From: Tridacna crocea
Lineage: Eukaryota > Mollusca > Bivalvia > Cardiida > Cardiidae
Direction of reading: 5' to 3'
DNA: 64,000 nt
Assembly (NCBI GenBank): GCA_943736015.1
Contig: OX031060.1
Span: 26,675,231 to 26,739,230, forward strand
Part shown: positions 31,986 to 42,755 of the stretch, piece after piece
Numbering within the stretch: position 1 is the stretch's first letter
Layout of the letters: every line of letters starts with the position of its first letter
Notes under the pieces: generated by a model
The model's input: the letters and a program-made list of their open reading frames with translations, nothing else
What the model was told of the DNA's origin: nothing
Databases searched by the model: none
Program-made: the position numbers and the translations under genes

Positions 31986-32211
31986 TTAACCCTATCCCAA
32001 ATGACAAATTTTAGACTTCTAAACTCAAAGAGTTGGCCTACGACAATTTCAAATTTGATAAAAATGGCAGAAAGTTCTCCAAATGGGTAGAAAACACTGT
32101 GGGAAAAGGAGAAATTGCTCATTACGAGCAATTTCTTCTTTTCCCACAGTGTTTTCAAAAGACTTGTACTGCAGACACGTATAAACAAGGGCTTTTTTGG
32201 GAAAGGGTTAA
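31986..32211 (-). mobile_element. TTAA hairpin MITE, ATTGCTC core variant
   Basis: TTAACCCTATCCCAAATGAC to TTGGGAAAGGGTTAA. Core inner stem reads AAATTGCTC...GAGCAATTT instead of AAATGCTGG...CCAGCATTT, and the outer stem uses CACTGTG/CACAGTG: several changes matched in the opposite arm. About 240 bp downstream of the unrecognised gene's stop. Confidence 0.82.
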
Positions 32212-32547
32212 ATTGCAGTTTTTAGGGTTCTGCGTCTTGACTGAAAGTATCTGTCGGGTCCATACGGCGTTCTAAGTGTGAGTTACTAGATTGGTCACTC
32301 GGTTAAAACGATATGCCTCCTGACAGAAGGCTAGCGCTGTCCATAATTCTACAGTAAAAATTCTGTATCACATTAACAGGAAGGATTGCCTTATAAAAAA
32401 GAAACGAGAGTTTGTTCTTACTAAATGTCTTTCCACACGATATTATCATGTCTTTTTAAACACGTTTCCGACACTACTTACTGCATAATGTTCATTTTAC
32501 AAAATTTTTCACCACCTCTACATATTATCATGCGTTAGTTTTATATT

Positions 32548-32762
32548 CTAAACCCTTTACCAAACATTCTCTGGTTTTTACTGCCCCGAGATAGAAGCCT
32601 TCTGAAAACATTGCGAGAAAAGGAGAAAATGCTGGTAACCAGCATTTTCTCCTTTTCCCACAATGTTTTCTACCCTGCTGGAAGGAAATTTCAATTTTTG
32701 GGTTACGTTTATTTTGTCGTCTGCAAGCGCTTTCAATTTTTGTCGTTTTGGTTAAGAGTTAA
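32548..32762 (+). mobile_element. TTAA hairpin MITE, CCTGCTGG subtype
   Basis: TCTAAACCCTTTACCAAAC to TTTGGTTAAGAGTTAA; core nearly perfect. Confidence 0.8.
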
Positions 32763-33619
32763 AAGGGGTTTTCAATCGTTTGTCTGAGAACCTTTAGTTA
32801 TCCATGTCCAAACAGTATTTGTGTAGCCGGTGACTACATGGAAAATTGCAGACTTCCATAGCTCATTATTTGTACTGCGTAAATACTCTTTTATTCTCCT
32901 GTCTGCAAGTGCTTTCCACTTGATATCTATAAATCTCTTCTTTTGACAATTTATCCTGCCATATCACTTCATATTTAAAAAAAAAAAAAATCACAAACTG
33001 TTCTTTGCTACCTTCTCGGTCTTATGCTCCACTACCATCTCTTTGCCTACTCTGTCCATCAAAGTTTTTACTATTTCTACTCTTTATAATTTTTTTTATT
33101 TGTAAATTTCTACTTAGATTTCACTTTGTTTTTTCAAATATTTAGAATCTACATACTAATATTTGCCACCCATGACGCTCTACTATTCTCATCACCCCTC
33201 TTTTTTTTGCCATCTTCTTTTTTGTAAGGCTTCAGATACGGTGGTATTTCGTAGACGAAGAGGCTGCCAACAAACCATTCTAAATTACATTCTCAGATTT
33301 ATACTTGATGAAGGAAGTAACATAATTTTTGATTAGCGATAACATTTGGTTTAGCCAATGAGAAATTGCGGTACTTTGGAATTTAGAAAATTGTTGAGAA
33401 CTAGACTAAGAAAGAATACCGCTACTTATCTGTAGCCCCTGTCACTCTTTTGTAAATAGTCAGTTTCGACTGTAGACTATAGTATCTATACGATTGCTAA
33501 GAAGTGCTAGAATGATACCACGTGAGTTCTGTTTTACATTTGGCCTGATTATTCAATATTACTATTTAAGCAATATTTCTGGAATAAACAGACCAGTGTA
33601 AATTGAAGACGAGGCTGCG
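32763..33619. other. Intergenic, no gene seen
   Basis: Pyrimidine-rich, low-complexity DNA (TTTTTTATTTG, CATCTTCTTTT). Confidence 0.4.
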
Positions 33620-33825
33620 TTAACCCATTATCACACAATCCCTATACTTTTAACGACCCCAAGAAAGAAGCCTTTAGAAAACAATGTGGGAAAAGGAGAA
33701 AATGCTGGTAACCAGCATTTTCTCCTTTTCCCACATTGTTTTCTACCCTTCTCAAAATAAATTTCAAATTTTCAGTCACTTATTTTGTCGTCTTCAAATG
33801 CTTTCGATTTGGACAAATGAGTTAA
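33620..33825 (+). mobile_element. TTAA hairpin MITE, first of a head-to-tail pair
   Basis: TTAACCCATTATCACACAATC; core pair ACAATGTGG/CCACATTGT (matched change). The right end has a deletion to ACAAATGAGTTAA; the TTAA is shared with the next copy. Confidence 0.8.
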
Positions 33826-34044
33826 CTCTTTCCTAAACAATCTTTTACGACCCTGAGATAGAAGCCTTTTGAAAACATTGTAGGAAAAGGAGAAAATGCT
33901 GGTAACCAGCATTTTCTCCTTTTCACACAATGTTTTCTACCCTGCTAGAAACAAATTTCAGTTTCTGAGTAACGTTTATTTTGTCATCTGCAAGTGCTTT
34001 GAATTTGGACAAGTCTAAAATTTTGTCGTTTGGTAAAGGGTTAA
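33822..34044 (+). mobile_element. TTAA hairpin MITE, second of a head-to-tail pair
   Basis: TTAACTCTTTCCTAAACAATC to CGTTTGGTAAAGGGTTAA, CCTGCTAG long-arm subtype, so it belongs to a different subfamily from its neighbour. Confidence 0.8.
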
Positions 34045-34104
34045 AGACAATGCCTCTTGTACTGAATCCTTACGCTGCGCGAATCACGCCCTTGCTGTGT
34101 AATA

Positions 34105-34175
34105 ATGACCCGACAACGTTATTTCAAGATCAGACTGCCCGGAACGTGCCGCCTGATCTTGGATGTATATTGCCA
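34105..34175. repeat. GATCAGACTGC palindrome, core fragment
   Basis: AAGATCAGACTGCCCGGAACG and GCCGCCTGATCTTGGATG; only the hairpin survives. Similar short remnants are near 31880-31970, 38310-38345, 47220-47245, 47790-47830, 50375-50430 and 54600-54635. Confidence 0.4.
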
Positions 34176-34200
34176 TGTACATACATGTAGATTATGTCAC

Positions 34201-34592
34201 GTGTTAATTTGTGTAAAAATCCTTTACGATGCTGAAGATTAACAACATGCGAGAATTATGGCATGTTGAATTCCAATCTGACCAAGGCGTTTTTTTGTAA
34301 TTATCACACTTTTTTTTGTTTGTAAATAGCTTTTTTTTTTTAAACAGCATTATGTTTTTACGGCATTCTGTTTTTTTTTTATGATAGTCTGGAGTACAAG
34401 TATTATTATCGGTGAGATCACAGAGACACGTATTTCTTGTGCTTTTCCCGTTTATCTCTTTATTAAGTCACCAAATGGGAGATTGTTTATGAATTCTTTG
34501 TTTTGTTTCTATAATGAAAAAAATAAAATCTGAATCAAAACCAATTTCCTGTCTTTCTTTGATTCTGCTGCTTGTTATAAGATGGTTATATT
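34201..34592. other. Intergenic T-rich stretch
   Basis: Several runs of 8-10 T (34290, 34330, 34370); no gene or element recognised. Confidence 0.4.
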
Positions 34593-34800
34593 AGCCTTAT
34601 TATAGGCTGCCAAGTGCAACTCTGACTGTTTGCGGTTATGGCAGATTAAGATCAGCCTGCAATGAACGTGTAGTCTGATCTTGATCTACACTGTCCGAAA
34701 GGGAGGTGTTATTCCCCAAAACCTAACTTTGAAGTAGCAATACTCGGTTCATTACTATGATATCCGATGGCTGAATGCGAAACTTTTTCATCTGCATTTA
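34593..34800 (-). mobile_element. GATCAGACTGC palindromic MITE, diverged copy
   Basis: Core AAGATCAGCCTGCA and GTAGTCTGATCTTGATC, then CTACACTGTCCGAAAGG and CCCCAAAACCTAACTTTGAA of the long outer arm. Ends not sharp. Confidence 0.5.
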
Positions 34801-35200
34801 CAGGTGAGGGAAATAAATTCTCATTTCTCTGGAAAGAATTGGTTGATCATCATTCTTGGATTTGTAGGCCTAATGCTGAATTCATATACACAACTCTACA
34901 CAACGTATCTAAAAATGTGATCTAACAATTGTTTTCAGAGAAATAAGTTTTTTTTCTCTCACCTGTAAAATTTTCCAAAATGCAGATGGAATAGTTTCGC
35001 TTTCACCCCTCGTATCGATCTGAAAATTTCATTTCAAAGTTATTTCGCAGGATGAAGTTCAACCCAGTGCCAGATAGTCTCGTCTTTTGACGACAGTGAG
35101 GAAAAATGCCTTATTCTTTCTGCCATACCACGGCAACATTTGGCAGATATTTGAGTGTGCCACAGGGCTCTAAAGTACCTTGCCCGTGGACAATTCTCCC

Positions 35201-35434
35201 CAGCCCTTTGACAAACAATCCCAGGTTTTCACGTCCACGAGATGGACGCCTTCTGAAAACATTGTGGGAAAATGAAGAAAATGCTGGTAACCAGCATTTT
35301 CTCCATTTTCCCACAATGTTTTCTACCTTTACATTAAACCGAATTGTGAGTTTTGAGTCGCATTTATTGTGTAGTCTGTGAATGCTTTCAATATGGACAG
35401 GTGTACAGTTTTCTCGTATGGTAAAGAGTATTAA
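35201..35434 (+). mobile_element. Hairpin MITE
   Basis: CAGCCCTTTGACAAACAATCC to GTAAAGAGTATTAA. Core has GGGAAAATGAAGAAAATG against CATTTTCTCCATTTTCCC: the G-to-T change is matched in both arms. Confidence 0.72.
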
Positions 35435-35671
35435 AATCTTGGCAGCTGGATTGAGGACCCCTCGCTCTCTGGGACTCGAGGCTATGTGCCTTGTGCATCT
35501 CTATGGTGCATTATAGCATGCAGTTCATCATATGGTTATGAAGCTTGGTCTATTTATCAACTGAATTGTGAGGTAGACCAGATCTTCTACATACAGAAAA
35601 TTGACCTGTAACAAAAAGGTGCGATCCAAGACCAAGCAGGCTGACCATGTTTGATACATTTTGCTAGGGCT

Positions 35672-36119
35672 TTAAATCTTTACCAAACGACAAAATTTTA
35701 GGCTTGTCCAAATTGAAAGCATATGCAGACGACAAAATAAACGCGAGTCAAAAATTGACGTTTGTTTCCAGCAGGGTATAGAAGACATTGTGGAAAAAGT
35801 AACCATGCTGGTTATCAACATATTCTCCTTTTCCCAGTATGTTTTCAAACAGCTTTTATCATAGAGGTTTAGGTAAAGGGTTAAATCTTACTTAACCCTT
35901 TACCAAACGACAAACTTTTAGACTGGTCCAAATCCAAAGCACTTGCAGACAACAAAATAAACGCAAGTCAAAAACTAAAATTTGCTTCCAGTTGGGTAGA
36001 AAACATTGTGGGAAAAGGAGAAAATGCTGGTTACCAGCATTTTCTCCTTTTTCAACAATGTTTTCAAAAGGCTTCATTCTAGGGCCGTAAAAACCATGGA
36101 TTGTTTGGTTAAGAATTAA
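35672..36119 (-). mobile_element. Two TTAA hairpin MITEs in the same orientation
   Basis: 35672-35884 (diverged core, CATGCTGGTTATCAACAT) and 35892-36119 (core nearly perfect), separated by 7 bp. Both have the AAATAAACGC...GTCAAAAA long-arm subtype, so they may be a tandem duplication. Confidence 0.78.
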
Positions 36120-36124
36120 ATATG

Positions 36125-36365
36125 TCTGGATGTGTAAGGACCTTTTAGGCCAGTCACTTTGCAGCGGCTAGTGCGTCTATTCATACTCGATAAAAATTTT
36201 TTCCCAGAAGCTCTTCACGCAATACTATTTCAAAATCACTCGCTGCTTTTCCACATAAATATTGTCAAAACAATGATTAGCGGTGAGAGAGAACCCTGTC
36301 AGAACGAACTAGAGCTGCCACTGAATGTGACGTTACAACCCCGCCAGCGCTTTGACAGTGTTTTG
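36125..36365 (-). repeat. Decayed SINE of the same family, reversed
   Basis: On the minus strand: ACAATATTTATGTGGAAAAGC, then CGAGTATGAATAGACGCACT, then GCAAAGTGACTGG, the body order of the 14346 SINE. Followed at 36366-36390 by a short ACGGACGGACAGACAGG stretch. Confidence 0.4.
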
Positions 36366-36676
36366 TAAACAGACACACGGACGGACAGACAGGCTGATTC
36401 CAGTATACCGCCGAAAACACTCGTTTTGCGGGGGTAAAATTATTAAAAAAAAAAACTTGGAAAGAATTAAGCTGCGGTTGGAAATCGGCTGGTCCTCGGT
36501 TTCACCCCTTGTACATTAAGCTTTTATCCCGCTGTGTTATTGTAGAAGACACAACTCTCTTACAGGGTATACGGAAATTTTTGCCTTCTTTTATTCCTTT
36601 GGAACGAACCAATTTAAATTCTTCTGCAAAAGTCCGGAGAATTCGCTTAGTCCGAAATCCCCGCCCCATTATCAAA
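36366..36676. other. Intergenic stretch between a SINE and a Helentron-like element
   Basis: ACGGACGGACAGACAGGC patch and an A run; a short plus-strand frame at 36509 runs into the repeat and is unsupported. Confidence 0.35.
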
Positions 36677-37530
36677 ACAAGAGGGCCAAGATGGCCCTGG
36701 ATCGCTCACCTGAATTTTCGAGAGGATCATAGCCAACCATGTTTTGTCATTTTTTTGTGTGTGGTATTAAAACTTTGGAAACAAAATCCACCTCCATCAG
36801 AGCTATGAAGATTAAGAAGTTCTTCATAGCCATAAAGTGCAAATTACCCCCTCCCCCCGTTGCCTATCAGAGCCACGTTTTTTTTTTTTTTTTTCGAATC
36901 AGCTTTTTGCGAACAATTTTTGAAATGGGTCTACAAAGGAACATTTCTGTGAAATCATTTCAAAATCTGACCAGCGGTTTCAAAGAAGAATTCTTAAAAA
37001 TTTCTCCATGGCCATATAGTGCATATAGTGCAAGTAGCCCCCACTCACCAGAGCCATGTTTCTTGACGGATCAAAATTTCGTGAACACTTTGTGAAAAGG
37101 GTCATCCAAGAAACAATCTGTGAAATTATTTTAAAATCTGAATAGCGGTTTCAGAGAATTTTCAGGAATTTCTTCATTTCCATATAGTGCAAGTAGCACC
37201 CATTCACCAGAGCCAACAATTTTTGAAAAAGGGTCACCCAAGGACCAAATCTGTGAAATTATTTTAAAATCTGATCAGTGGTCTCAGAGGAGAAGATTTT
37301 TAAAGATTTTTTTGGAAAATTCCATTTGGTTGCCATGGCAACCAAGAGTTTTTGATGGAATCGAATTCTGTGAACAGCTTTTCAAGAGGATCTTCCAAGG
37401 AAAATTCCAGCCAAGTCTGGTCCAAATCGGCCAAGAGGTTAAGGAGGAGATGTTTAAAGAAATTGTTGACGACGGAGACAGCGTCATCCTAAAAGCTCCC
37501 CTTGAGCACATTGTGCTCAGGTGAGCTTAA
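36677..37530 (+). mobile_element. Helentron-like tandem-repeat element, family 1, copy c
   Basis: The shortest of the four, with two to three internal units. 5' GAGGGCCAAGATGGCCC and 3' TGAGCAC-ATT-GTGCTCA hairpin are intact. The end reads GAGCTTAA, one base different from the GAGCTAA of the other copies. Confidence 0.68.
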
Positions 37531-37730
37531 AATATAAAACTAACAAATAACAACTGTTGAAAACTTTCAACACATCCACTTTTTTTTCTAGTTAAATGTT
37601 TACATTTACACTAAATACACTAAATAGTTCACATACAAGTTATCATGAGTATTTAAAACTGTCAGAGAGACAAAATAAATGCATGTTTTCTGTCAGGAAT
37701 AAGTTCAAGCGATTGCTGTAATGTAAGTGG

Positions 37731-37981
37731 CCTGCAACATGCGAAAAGGGCCATTTGGACGGTTGCGAAAAGTGACGTCTCGAATCAGCCTGCGCAGTCA
37801 GCACAGGCTAATCCGAGACGGCACTTCACGACTTCATTAGATTTTGTGCTACAAAAGACTTGTGCAAAACAGAAAATTACGTAAATAAGAGTCATTTCGG
37901 ACGAGCTTGCCCGAACTACACAGGCTGATCCCAGACGACACTTTACGCAAATGTTCGAATACCCCTTTTGCGTGTTGCAGG
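37731..37981. mobile_element. GC-rich MITE with long TIRs, copy 1
   Basis: CCTGCAACATGCGAAAAGGG at the left and CCCCTTTTGCGTGTTGCAGG at the right. Internal imperfect palindrome GCCTGCGCAGTCAGCACAGGC followed by GACGGCACTT. Stands out as GC-rich in AT-rich surroundings. Confidence 0.65.
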
Positions 37982-38369
37982 CTATATCAGAGCTGGTTTT
38001 GACGACGATCTGAAAATAGCAGAAGAAGTAAATCCAAGCACCGTGTGTGCGGTGTCATCCTGATCTCCACTGATGGCAAAAATTAAGTTGTTTGTGATGA
38101 TATTCTAAAACGATTCGCAGTATGCAACTTGGCAACATGACAGAAGCAGTGCTTTAACCTAAACGACCTAAACGAAAATATGATGAATAAATTGTTAAAA
38201 AAATATGACATAGTTTACATTCATTAAGGGTAAACGTCTTCATTTTTGGCTACTTTCCAAATCTAAACAAAAGTTAATTCTAAGCAGAACTTAGTTACTG
38301 TGAGGACGATGTGGATCGGAATTAGACTGCTCCACAACGTAGATCCAATCTTTTACCTACCTTTTCGAA

Positions 38370-38480
38370 ACTGATACCTGTTTGTTTGTATGGTGTTCAA
38401 CATACCACAGTTACATTGCAGCGACCAGTGCACCTATTTATGCTTTCCTTGAGTATTCTGTTACAAGTACTTCGCACATT
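38370..38480 (-). repeat. Decayed SINE fragment, reversed
   Basis: CATTGCAGCGACCAGTGCACC with TATTTATGCTTTCC is the reverse of the SINE's GGTGCACTGGCCACTG region. Confidence 0.35.
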
Positions 38481-38586
38481 TTTTACAAGTAAATAGCTTG
38501 TTTACTATATTAAGTAATGAAAAAATACTCTACGCAGAAATAGCCTCATATAAAAATCTAAAATCGTCATGTCTTTTTTATTCTTT

Positions 38587-38782
38587 CCTAACCCATTACC
38601 ACACAATCCCTACTTTTGACGGCCCTCAGAAAGAAGCCTTTCGAAAAAATTGTGGGAAAAGGAGAAAATGCTGGTTCTACCCTTCAAAAAACAAATTTCA
38701 AATTTTCAGTCACTTTTATTTTTGTCTGCAAATGTTTTCGTTTTGGACAAACCTAAAATTTTGTCGTTTGGCAGTGAGTTAA
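38587..38782 (+). mobile_element. TTAA hairpin MITE lacking the right core arm
   Basis: CCTAACCCATTACCACACAAT to TTGGCAGTGAGTTAA. AAATGCTGG joins directly to TTCTACCCTTC. Confidence 0.75.
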
Positions 38783-38837
38783 ACTGGCCATTTTCGTGCA
38801 TCCAGCGGGCTTGGGTTTCAAAACAGACAACCTCGTG

Positions 38838-39196
38838 ATTTTACGACCACAAGGAAGATGTGCTTTGAAAACATAGTAAGAATGGAGATGTTTGTAACCA
38901 GCATTTTCCTTTTCCTACACTTCTCTATCCTTCCACAGTCAAATTTCAAATATGAGCCATATAGAAAAAAAATGCAATTATTACAGGGAAAAAAAAAACT
39001 AGAAAATTACTGGTAACAAGGCGATTTCTCTCGGCCAACATTTTCTCCTTTCTTGAGTTTTTAAAATCTTTTTTCAAGGACAAAATCTCATTTGAGCCAC
39101 AATAAATTGGTTATCTGTGATATTAATATGTTAAATCCTTTGCCAAATGACAACATTCATTGGCTTGACCAAATTCGAACCATATGCAGACAAGTT
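38838..39196. repeat. Decayed hairpin MITE pieces
   Basis: 38838-38960 with GTAACCAGCATTTTCC; 38985-39070 with AAAATTACTGGTAAC; 39133-39196 a solo long arm (TTAAATCCTTTGCCAAATG) running into the next TTAA. Confidence 0.45.
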
Positions 39197-39422
39197 AACC
39201 CTTTACTCCACAGATACTCATTTTAACGTATCAACAATTGACAGCTTTTGAAAACATTGTGGGAAAAGAAGAAATTGCTCGTAACGAGCAATTTCTCCTT
39301 TTCCCACAATGTTTTCCACTCAATCTGATATTTGTTTCCTCATATGTCCCTATTTTTGACATCATATCTTTATTTGCTGCTGAAATGGAAGAGCCTCAAA
39401 TTGGCATATCAGGTAAAGGGTA
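39195..39422 (+). mobile_element. TTAA hairpin MITE, ATTGCTC core variant
   Basis: TTAACCCTTTACTCCACAGAT start. Core AAATTGCTCG-TAA-CGAGCAATTT; outer stem CATTGTGGG/CCCACAATG. With 31986 it shares the altered inner stem but not the outer one. Right end GTAAAGGGTAG. Confidence 0.78.
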
Positions 39423-39433
39423 GCTGAGATTAT

Positions 39434-39697
39434 ATTTTTCTATCTTCGAATACGCAGAAAACAATGTGAAAAAGGAGAAAATGTTGTCTTTTTTTCCTAC
39501 GATCGTTAAAGCTCATAATTGTGTGGTAAAGGGTTTAGTTTTTGTGGTCTCCTACAGATTTAGCCCTGAGGAAGAAAGCTTTTGGAAACATTGTGGAGAA
39601 CAAAAAAGAGAAAATGCTAAGAGAAAACCCAGCATTTTCTCCTCATTTCCCATAATGTTTTCTATCCAACTGTAAACAAATTGTATAAATTAACTAA
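39434..39697. repeat. Two partial hairpin MITEs
   Basis: 39434-39538 ends TGTGTGGTAAAGGG; 39539-39697 has AAATGCTAAGAGAAAACC and CAGCATTTTCTCCTCATTTCC. Confidence 0.5.
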
Positions 39698-39701
39698 ATC
39701 G

Positions 39702-39895
39702 AGTCCCATTACCACACACTCCCTACTTTTGACGACCCTGATAAAGAAGCCTTTTGAAAACATTGTGGGAAAAGGAGAAAATGCTGGGAACAACACTTTG
39801 TTTTCTACCCTGCTGGAAACAAATTTCAAATTTTGACGTCTGCAAGTGCTTTCAATTTGGACCAGTGTAAAATTTTGTGGTTTGGTAAGGGTTAA
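39702..39895 (+). mobile_element. Hairpin MITE with collapsed core
   Basis: AGTCCCATTACCACACACTCC to TTTGGTAAGGGTTAA. AAATGCTGGGAACAACACTT shows loss of most of the right core arm. Confidence 0.7.
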
Positions 39896-40151
39896 ACAGT
39901 CGTCTGCGAATCCTTTAAATTTCATCTGCGAATCCTTTGAATTTCGACAAGTCAGAATATTGCCACTTGCTTCAAAGATCAGGGAACACAAAAAATACTA
40001 TTCTGTACCATAATCATTGACAACTTACTCTTACATCACTTAGTTGCCAAAAGAAGACTTTGTCAAAGTGTAGGAGAGACAATCATTTCAAATTAAGGTC
40101 TGCTTACTACTAAATACCACAAGAAATAAAGGTTAGTGTGCATCTAGGATC

Positions 40152-40424
40152 ATAATTGGAGTCCAACACGCGAAAAGGTGCATTCTGACATTTGCGTAAA
40201 GCGTCGTCCCGGATTAGCCTGCGCGGTCCGCGCAGGTTAATCCGAGACGGCACTTTACGACTACATTAGATTTTGTGTTACAGTAGACTTGCGTAAAACA
40301 GAAAATCACATAAAATCGGAAAGTGTCGTTTCGGATTAGCCTGTGCGGAGTGCACACGCCTATCAGGGACGACACTTTACGCAAATGTCCGAATGACTCT
40401 TTTCTCGTGTTGCACTCCAATTAT
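40152..40424. mobile_element. GC-rich MITE with long TIRs, copy 2
   Basis: ATAATTGGAGTCCAACACG at the left is matched by CGTGTTGCACTCCAATTAT at the right; similarity continues to about 48 bp (CATTTGCGTAAAGCGTCGTC). Two internal palindromes (GCCTGCGCGGTCCGCGCAGG near 40218-40237; GCCTGTGCGGAGTGCACACG near 40339). About 70% like the copy at 37731. Confidence 0.68.
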
Positions 40425-40613
40425 TATGGCATGCTTTGTACAGTCAGATGTTGTTTTTCATAAAGTCTGCAATGACATCAAATGCTGCCATAAGCAGGTC
40501 ACATTCTAACATGCTTACAGGTTACATTGTAACGGCATTCATACAGCTGGTGTAAAGTTTCCTCAGCTACCTGTATGAGTCATGCATAATTTTCCATTAT
40601 CCATGCCATTTGC

Positions 40614-40850
40614 AAATCCCTTACCTTACCAGCCTAGAAAATTCTAAACTTTTCTACATAGATAGCATTAATTTTGCAGACAACGAATTATAATAAAGCT
40701 CAATTGATCATATGGATGTTGTCTTAGAAAAGATAGGAAACGTCATGAGAAAAGGGGAAAATGCTGGTTACCAATATTTCCATGCAAGGAGGTTTTCAAA
40801 CAGATTATCAAACAATGCCATGTTTATGAGCCCCCAAGTAAAAGATCTTC
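40614..40850 (-). repeat. Decayed hairpin MITE
   Basis: TTTTGCAGACAACGAATTATA and GAGAAAAGGGGAAAATGCTGG remain; ends unclear. Confidence 0.45.
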
Positions 40851-40857
40851 AATTTGG

Positions 40858-41086
40858 TTAACCCATTACCACACAATCCCTACTTTTGACGCTCCTGAGA
40901 AAGAAGCATTTAAAAATCATTGTGGGAAAAGGAGAAAATGCTGGTAAACAGCATTTTCTCCTTTTCCCACAATGTTTTCTACCCTTCACAATACAAATTT
41001 CAAATTTTCAGTCACTTTTATTTTGTCGTCTGAAATTCCTTTCAATTTGGACAAATCTAAAATTTTGTTGTTTGGTAAAGGATTAA
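40858..41086 (+). mobile_element. TTAA hairpin MITE
   Basis: TTAACCCATTACCACACAATC to GTTTGGTAAAGGATTAA; near-consensus of the TTCACAAAAC subtype. Confidence 0.84.
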
Positions 41087-41407
41087 AACTGACATTTTGT
41101 CCTCTGCTAAAGGATACTGAAAACCACTGGATTGATAAAGAAGAGATGCAGGGAAAAGCTTATCAACTTAACACGTGGAATTACATACCATGGCCATGAA
41201 TCATTGCAAACAACACATGTGCACAAAACTATTTCTGGTCTTTCAACAGGCATTCTTTTGGACACATTTCAGCAGAGGGAGGTATTGCTGCTAATGGTTG
41301 GCAATTTCTCCTATTCTTACAATTTTTCATTTTTGTGTAAGTATTATCCTTTCACCGGAAAACCAAATTTTAGCCATATCTAATTCACTGCACCAGCAGG
41401 CAACAAA

Positions 41408-41783
41408 TGACTCTTTACCAAACGACATAATTTTAGACTAGTTCAACTTGGAAGAATTTGCAGACAACAAAATTTGTGTGACTCCAAAATTAAAATTTGT
41501 TTTGGAAAGGGGAGAAACATTGTGGAATAAGGAGAAAATGCTGGTCACAAACATGTTCTCCTTTTCCCACAATGTTTTCACAATGCTTCTTTCTCAGGGC
41601 CATGAACACAAGGAATTGTTTGGTAAAGGATTAAAACATGACATCTGTCATTCAAAGGATAGGAGAGATTGTGAAAAAAGTAAAAATGCTGGAAACCAGC
41701 ATTTTCTCTCTCTTTTTTCTGCAATATTTTCAAAAAGGTTCTCATGATCAGGTTAAAAGTGGGAATGTGTGGCAAAGGGTTAA
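41408..41783 (-). mobile_element. TTAA hairpin MITE plus a truncated second copy
   Basis: 41408-41634 (ACTCTTTACCAAACGAC to GTTTGGTAAAGGATTAA, inner stem CTGGTCACAAACATG mispaired). 41631-41783 starts in the core region and ends GGCAAAGGGTTAA. Confidence 0.72.
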
Positions 41784-42003
41784 ACACTAAACATATAAAG
41801 TTATCGCAGTTCAAAAATGATGAAATTTACCAACACTTCTGCTGAAAAATTGTTTCATATGAAAATATCAGTTTCATAATTTCTCACAATGTTTTCATGT
41901 GTATTTAATCCTTGCCAGTGAAGTAACTTTTGGGACTTGTTCAGTTTGAAGCAATTTTAGACAATAAATTAAATGTTGCTCATAACTAAAAGAGCATTTG
42001 TCT

Positions 42004-42335
42004 TTAACCCTTTACCAAACAGTATCTGGTTTTCACGACCCTGAGGAAGGAGCCTTTTGAAAACATTGTGGGAAAAGGAGAAAATCCTGGTAACCAGCAT
42101 TTTCTCTTTTTCCCACAATGTTTTCTACCCTGCTGGAAACAAATTTCAATTTTTGAATTACATTTATTTTGTTGTCTGCAATTGCTTTCAATTTGGACCA
42201 GTCTAAAAGTTTTGTCGTTTGGTAAAGGGTTAAAGGGGAATAAAACACTGTGGGAAAAGCTGACAATGCTGGTTACCAGCGTTGTTCTTTTTCCATAGTG
42301 TTTCAAAAAATTTTCTTTCTAAAGATTGTTTTGAG
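42004..42335 (+). mobile_element. TTAA hairpin MITE plus fragment
   Basis: 42004-42233 complete, CCTGCTGG subtype. 42238-42335 is a core/short-arm piece with GCTGGTTACCAGCG. Confidence 0.8.
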
Positions 42336-42339
42336 CAGG

Positions 42340-42530
42340 ATTTACTCATTCAGTGAAGTTCTATTGGAAAAAAAGTAGCAAGTGGTTCAGAAAGGAAGTT
42401 TTGTATCGGTACTGGTAAGAGATGGCCAGAAAACACATGCATAGGTGCACTGATATCTGTGATAAGACCTCAGCTGTTTTTTAAAAAAAGGGTGTAATAC
42501 TGCAGTGCGAAGATCTTCCTCCCAAGACAA
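42340..42530 (+). repeat. Decayed SINE fragment
   Basis: CATTCAGTGAAGTTCTATTGG, AAAGTAGCAAGTGGTTCAG, GTACTGGTAAGAGA and ATAGGTGCACTGATATCTG parallel the SINE body at 55150-55260. Confidence 0.4.
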
Positions 42531-42559
42531 ATTTACAAGATACTATATAGCATTCTCCT

Positions 42560-42665
42560 AAATGAGGATAAATTGCATAAACTGTTTAGCACATTGTAGA
42601 TCAAGATCAGACTGCACAAAATTAGCAGTCTGATCTTGGATATAGACTGTCCAATACTGTGAGTG
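42560..42665. repeat. GATCAGACTGC palindrome, core fragment
   Basis: GTAGATCAAGATCAGACTGC and GCAGTCTGATCTTGG arms with flanking ACTGTCC; outer arms lost. Confidence 0.45.
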
Positions 42666-42755
42666 TTTTTGTAGCTTTAAGTAACAAGCACTTTGTAATC
42701 GCAATGTTTCAGTAAATACCATCAGCTGGAAATCATCATTCTATTCAATTACCAG

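Noticed and set aside
36509..36808. 99-codon plus-strand frame
   Set aside because: The second half is Helentron-like repeat sequence; the first half has no recognisable similarity.
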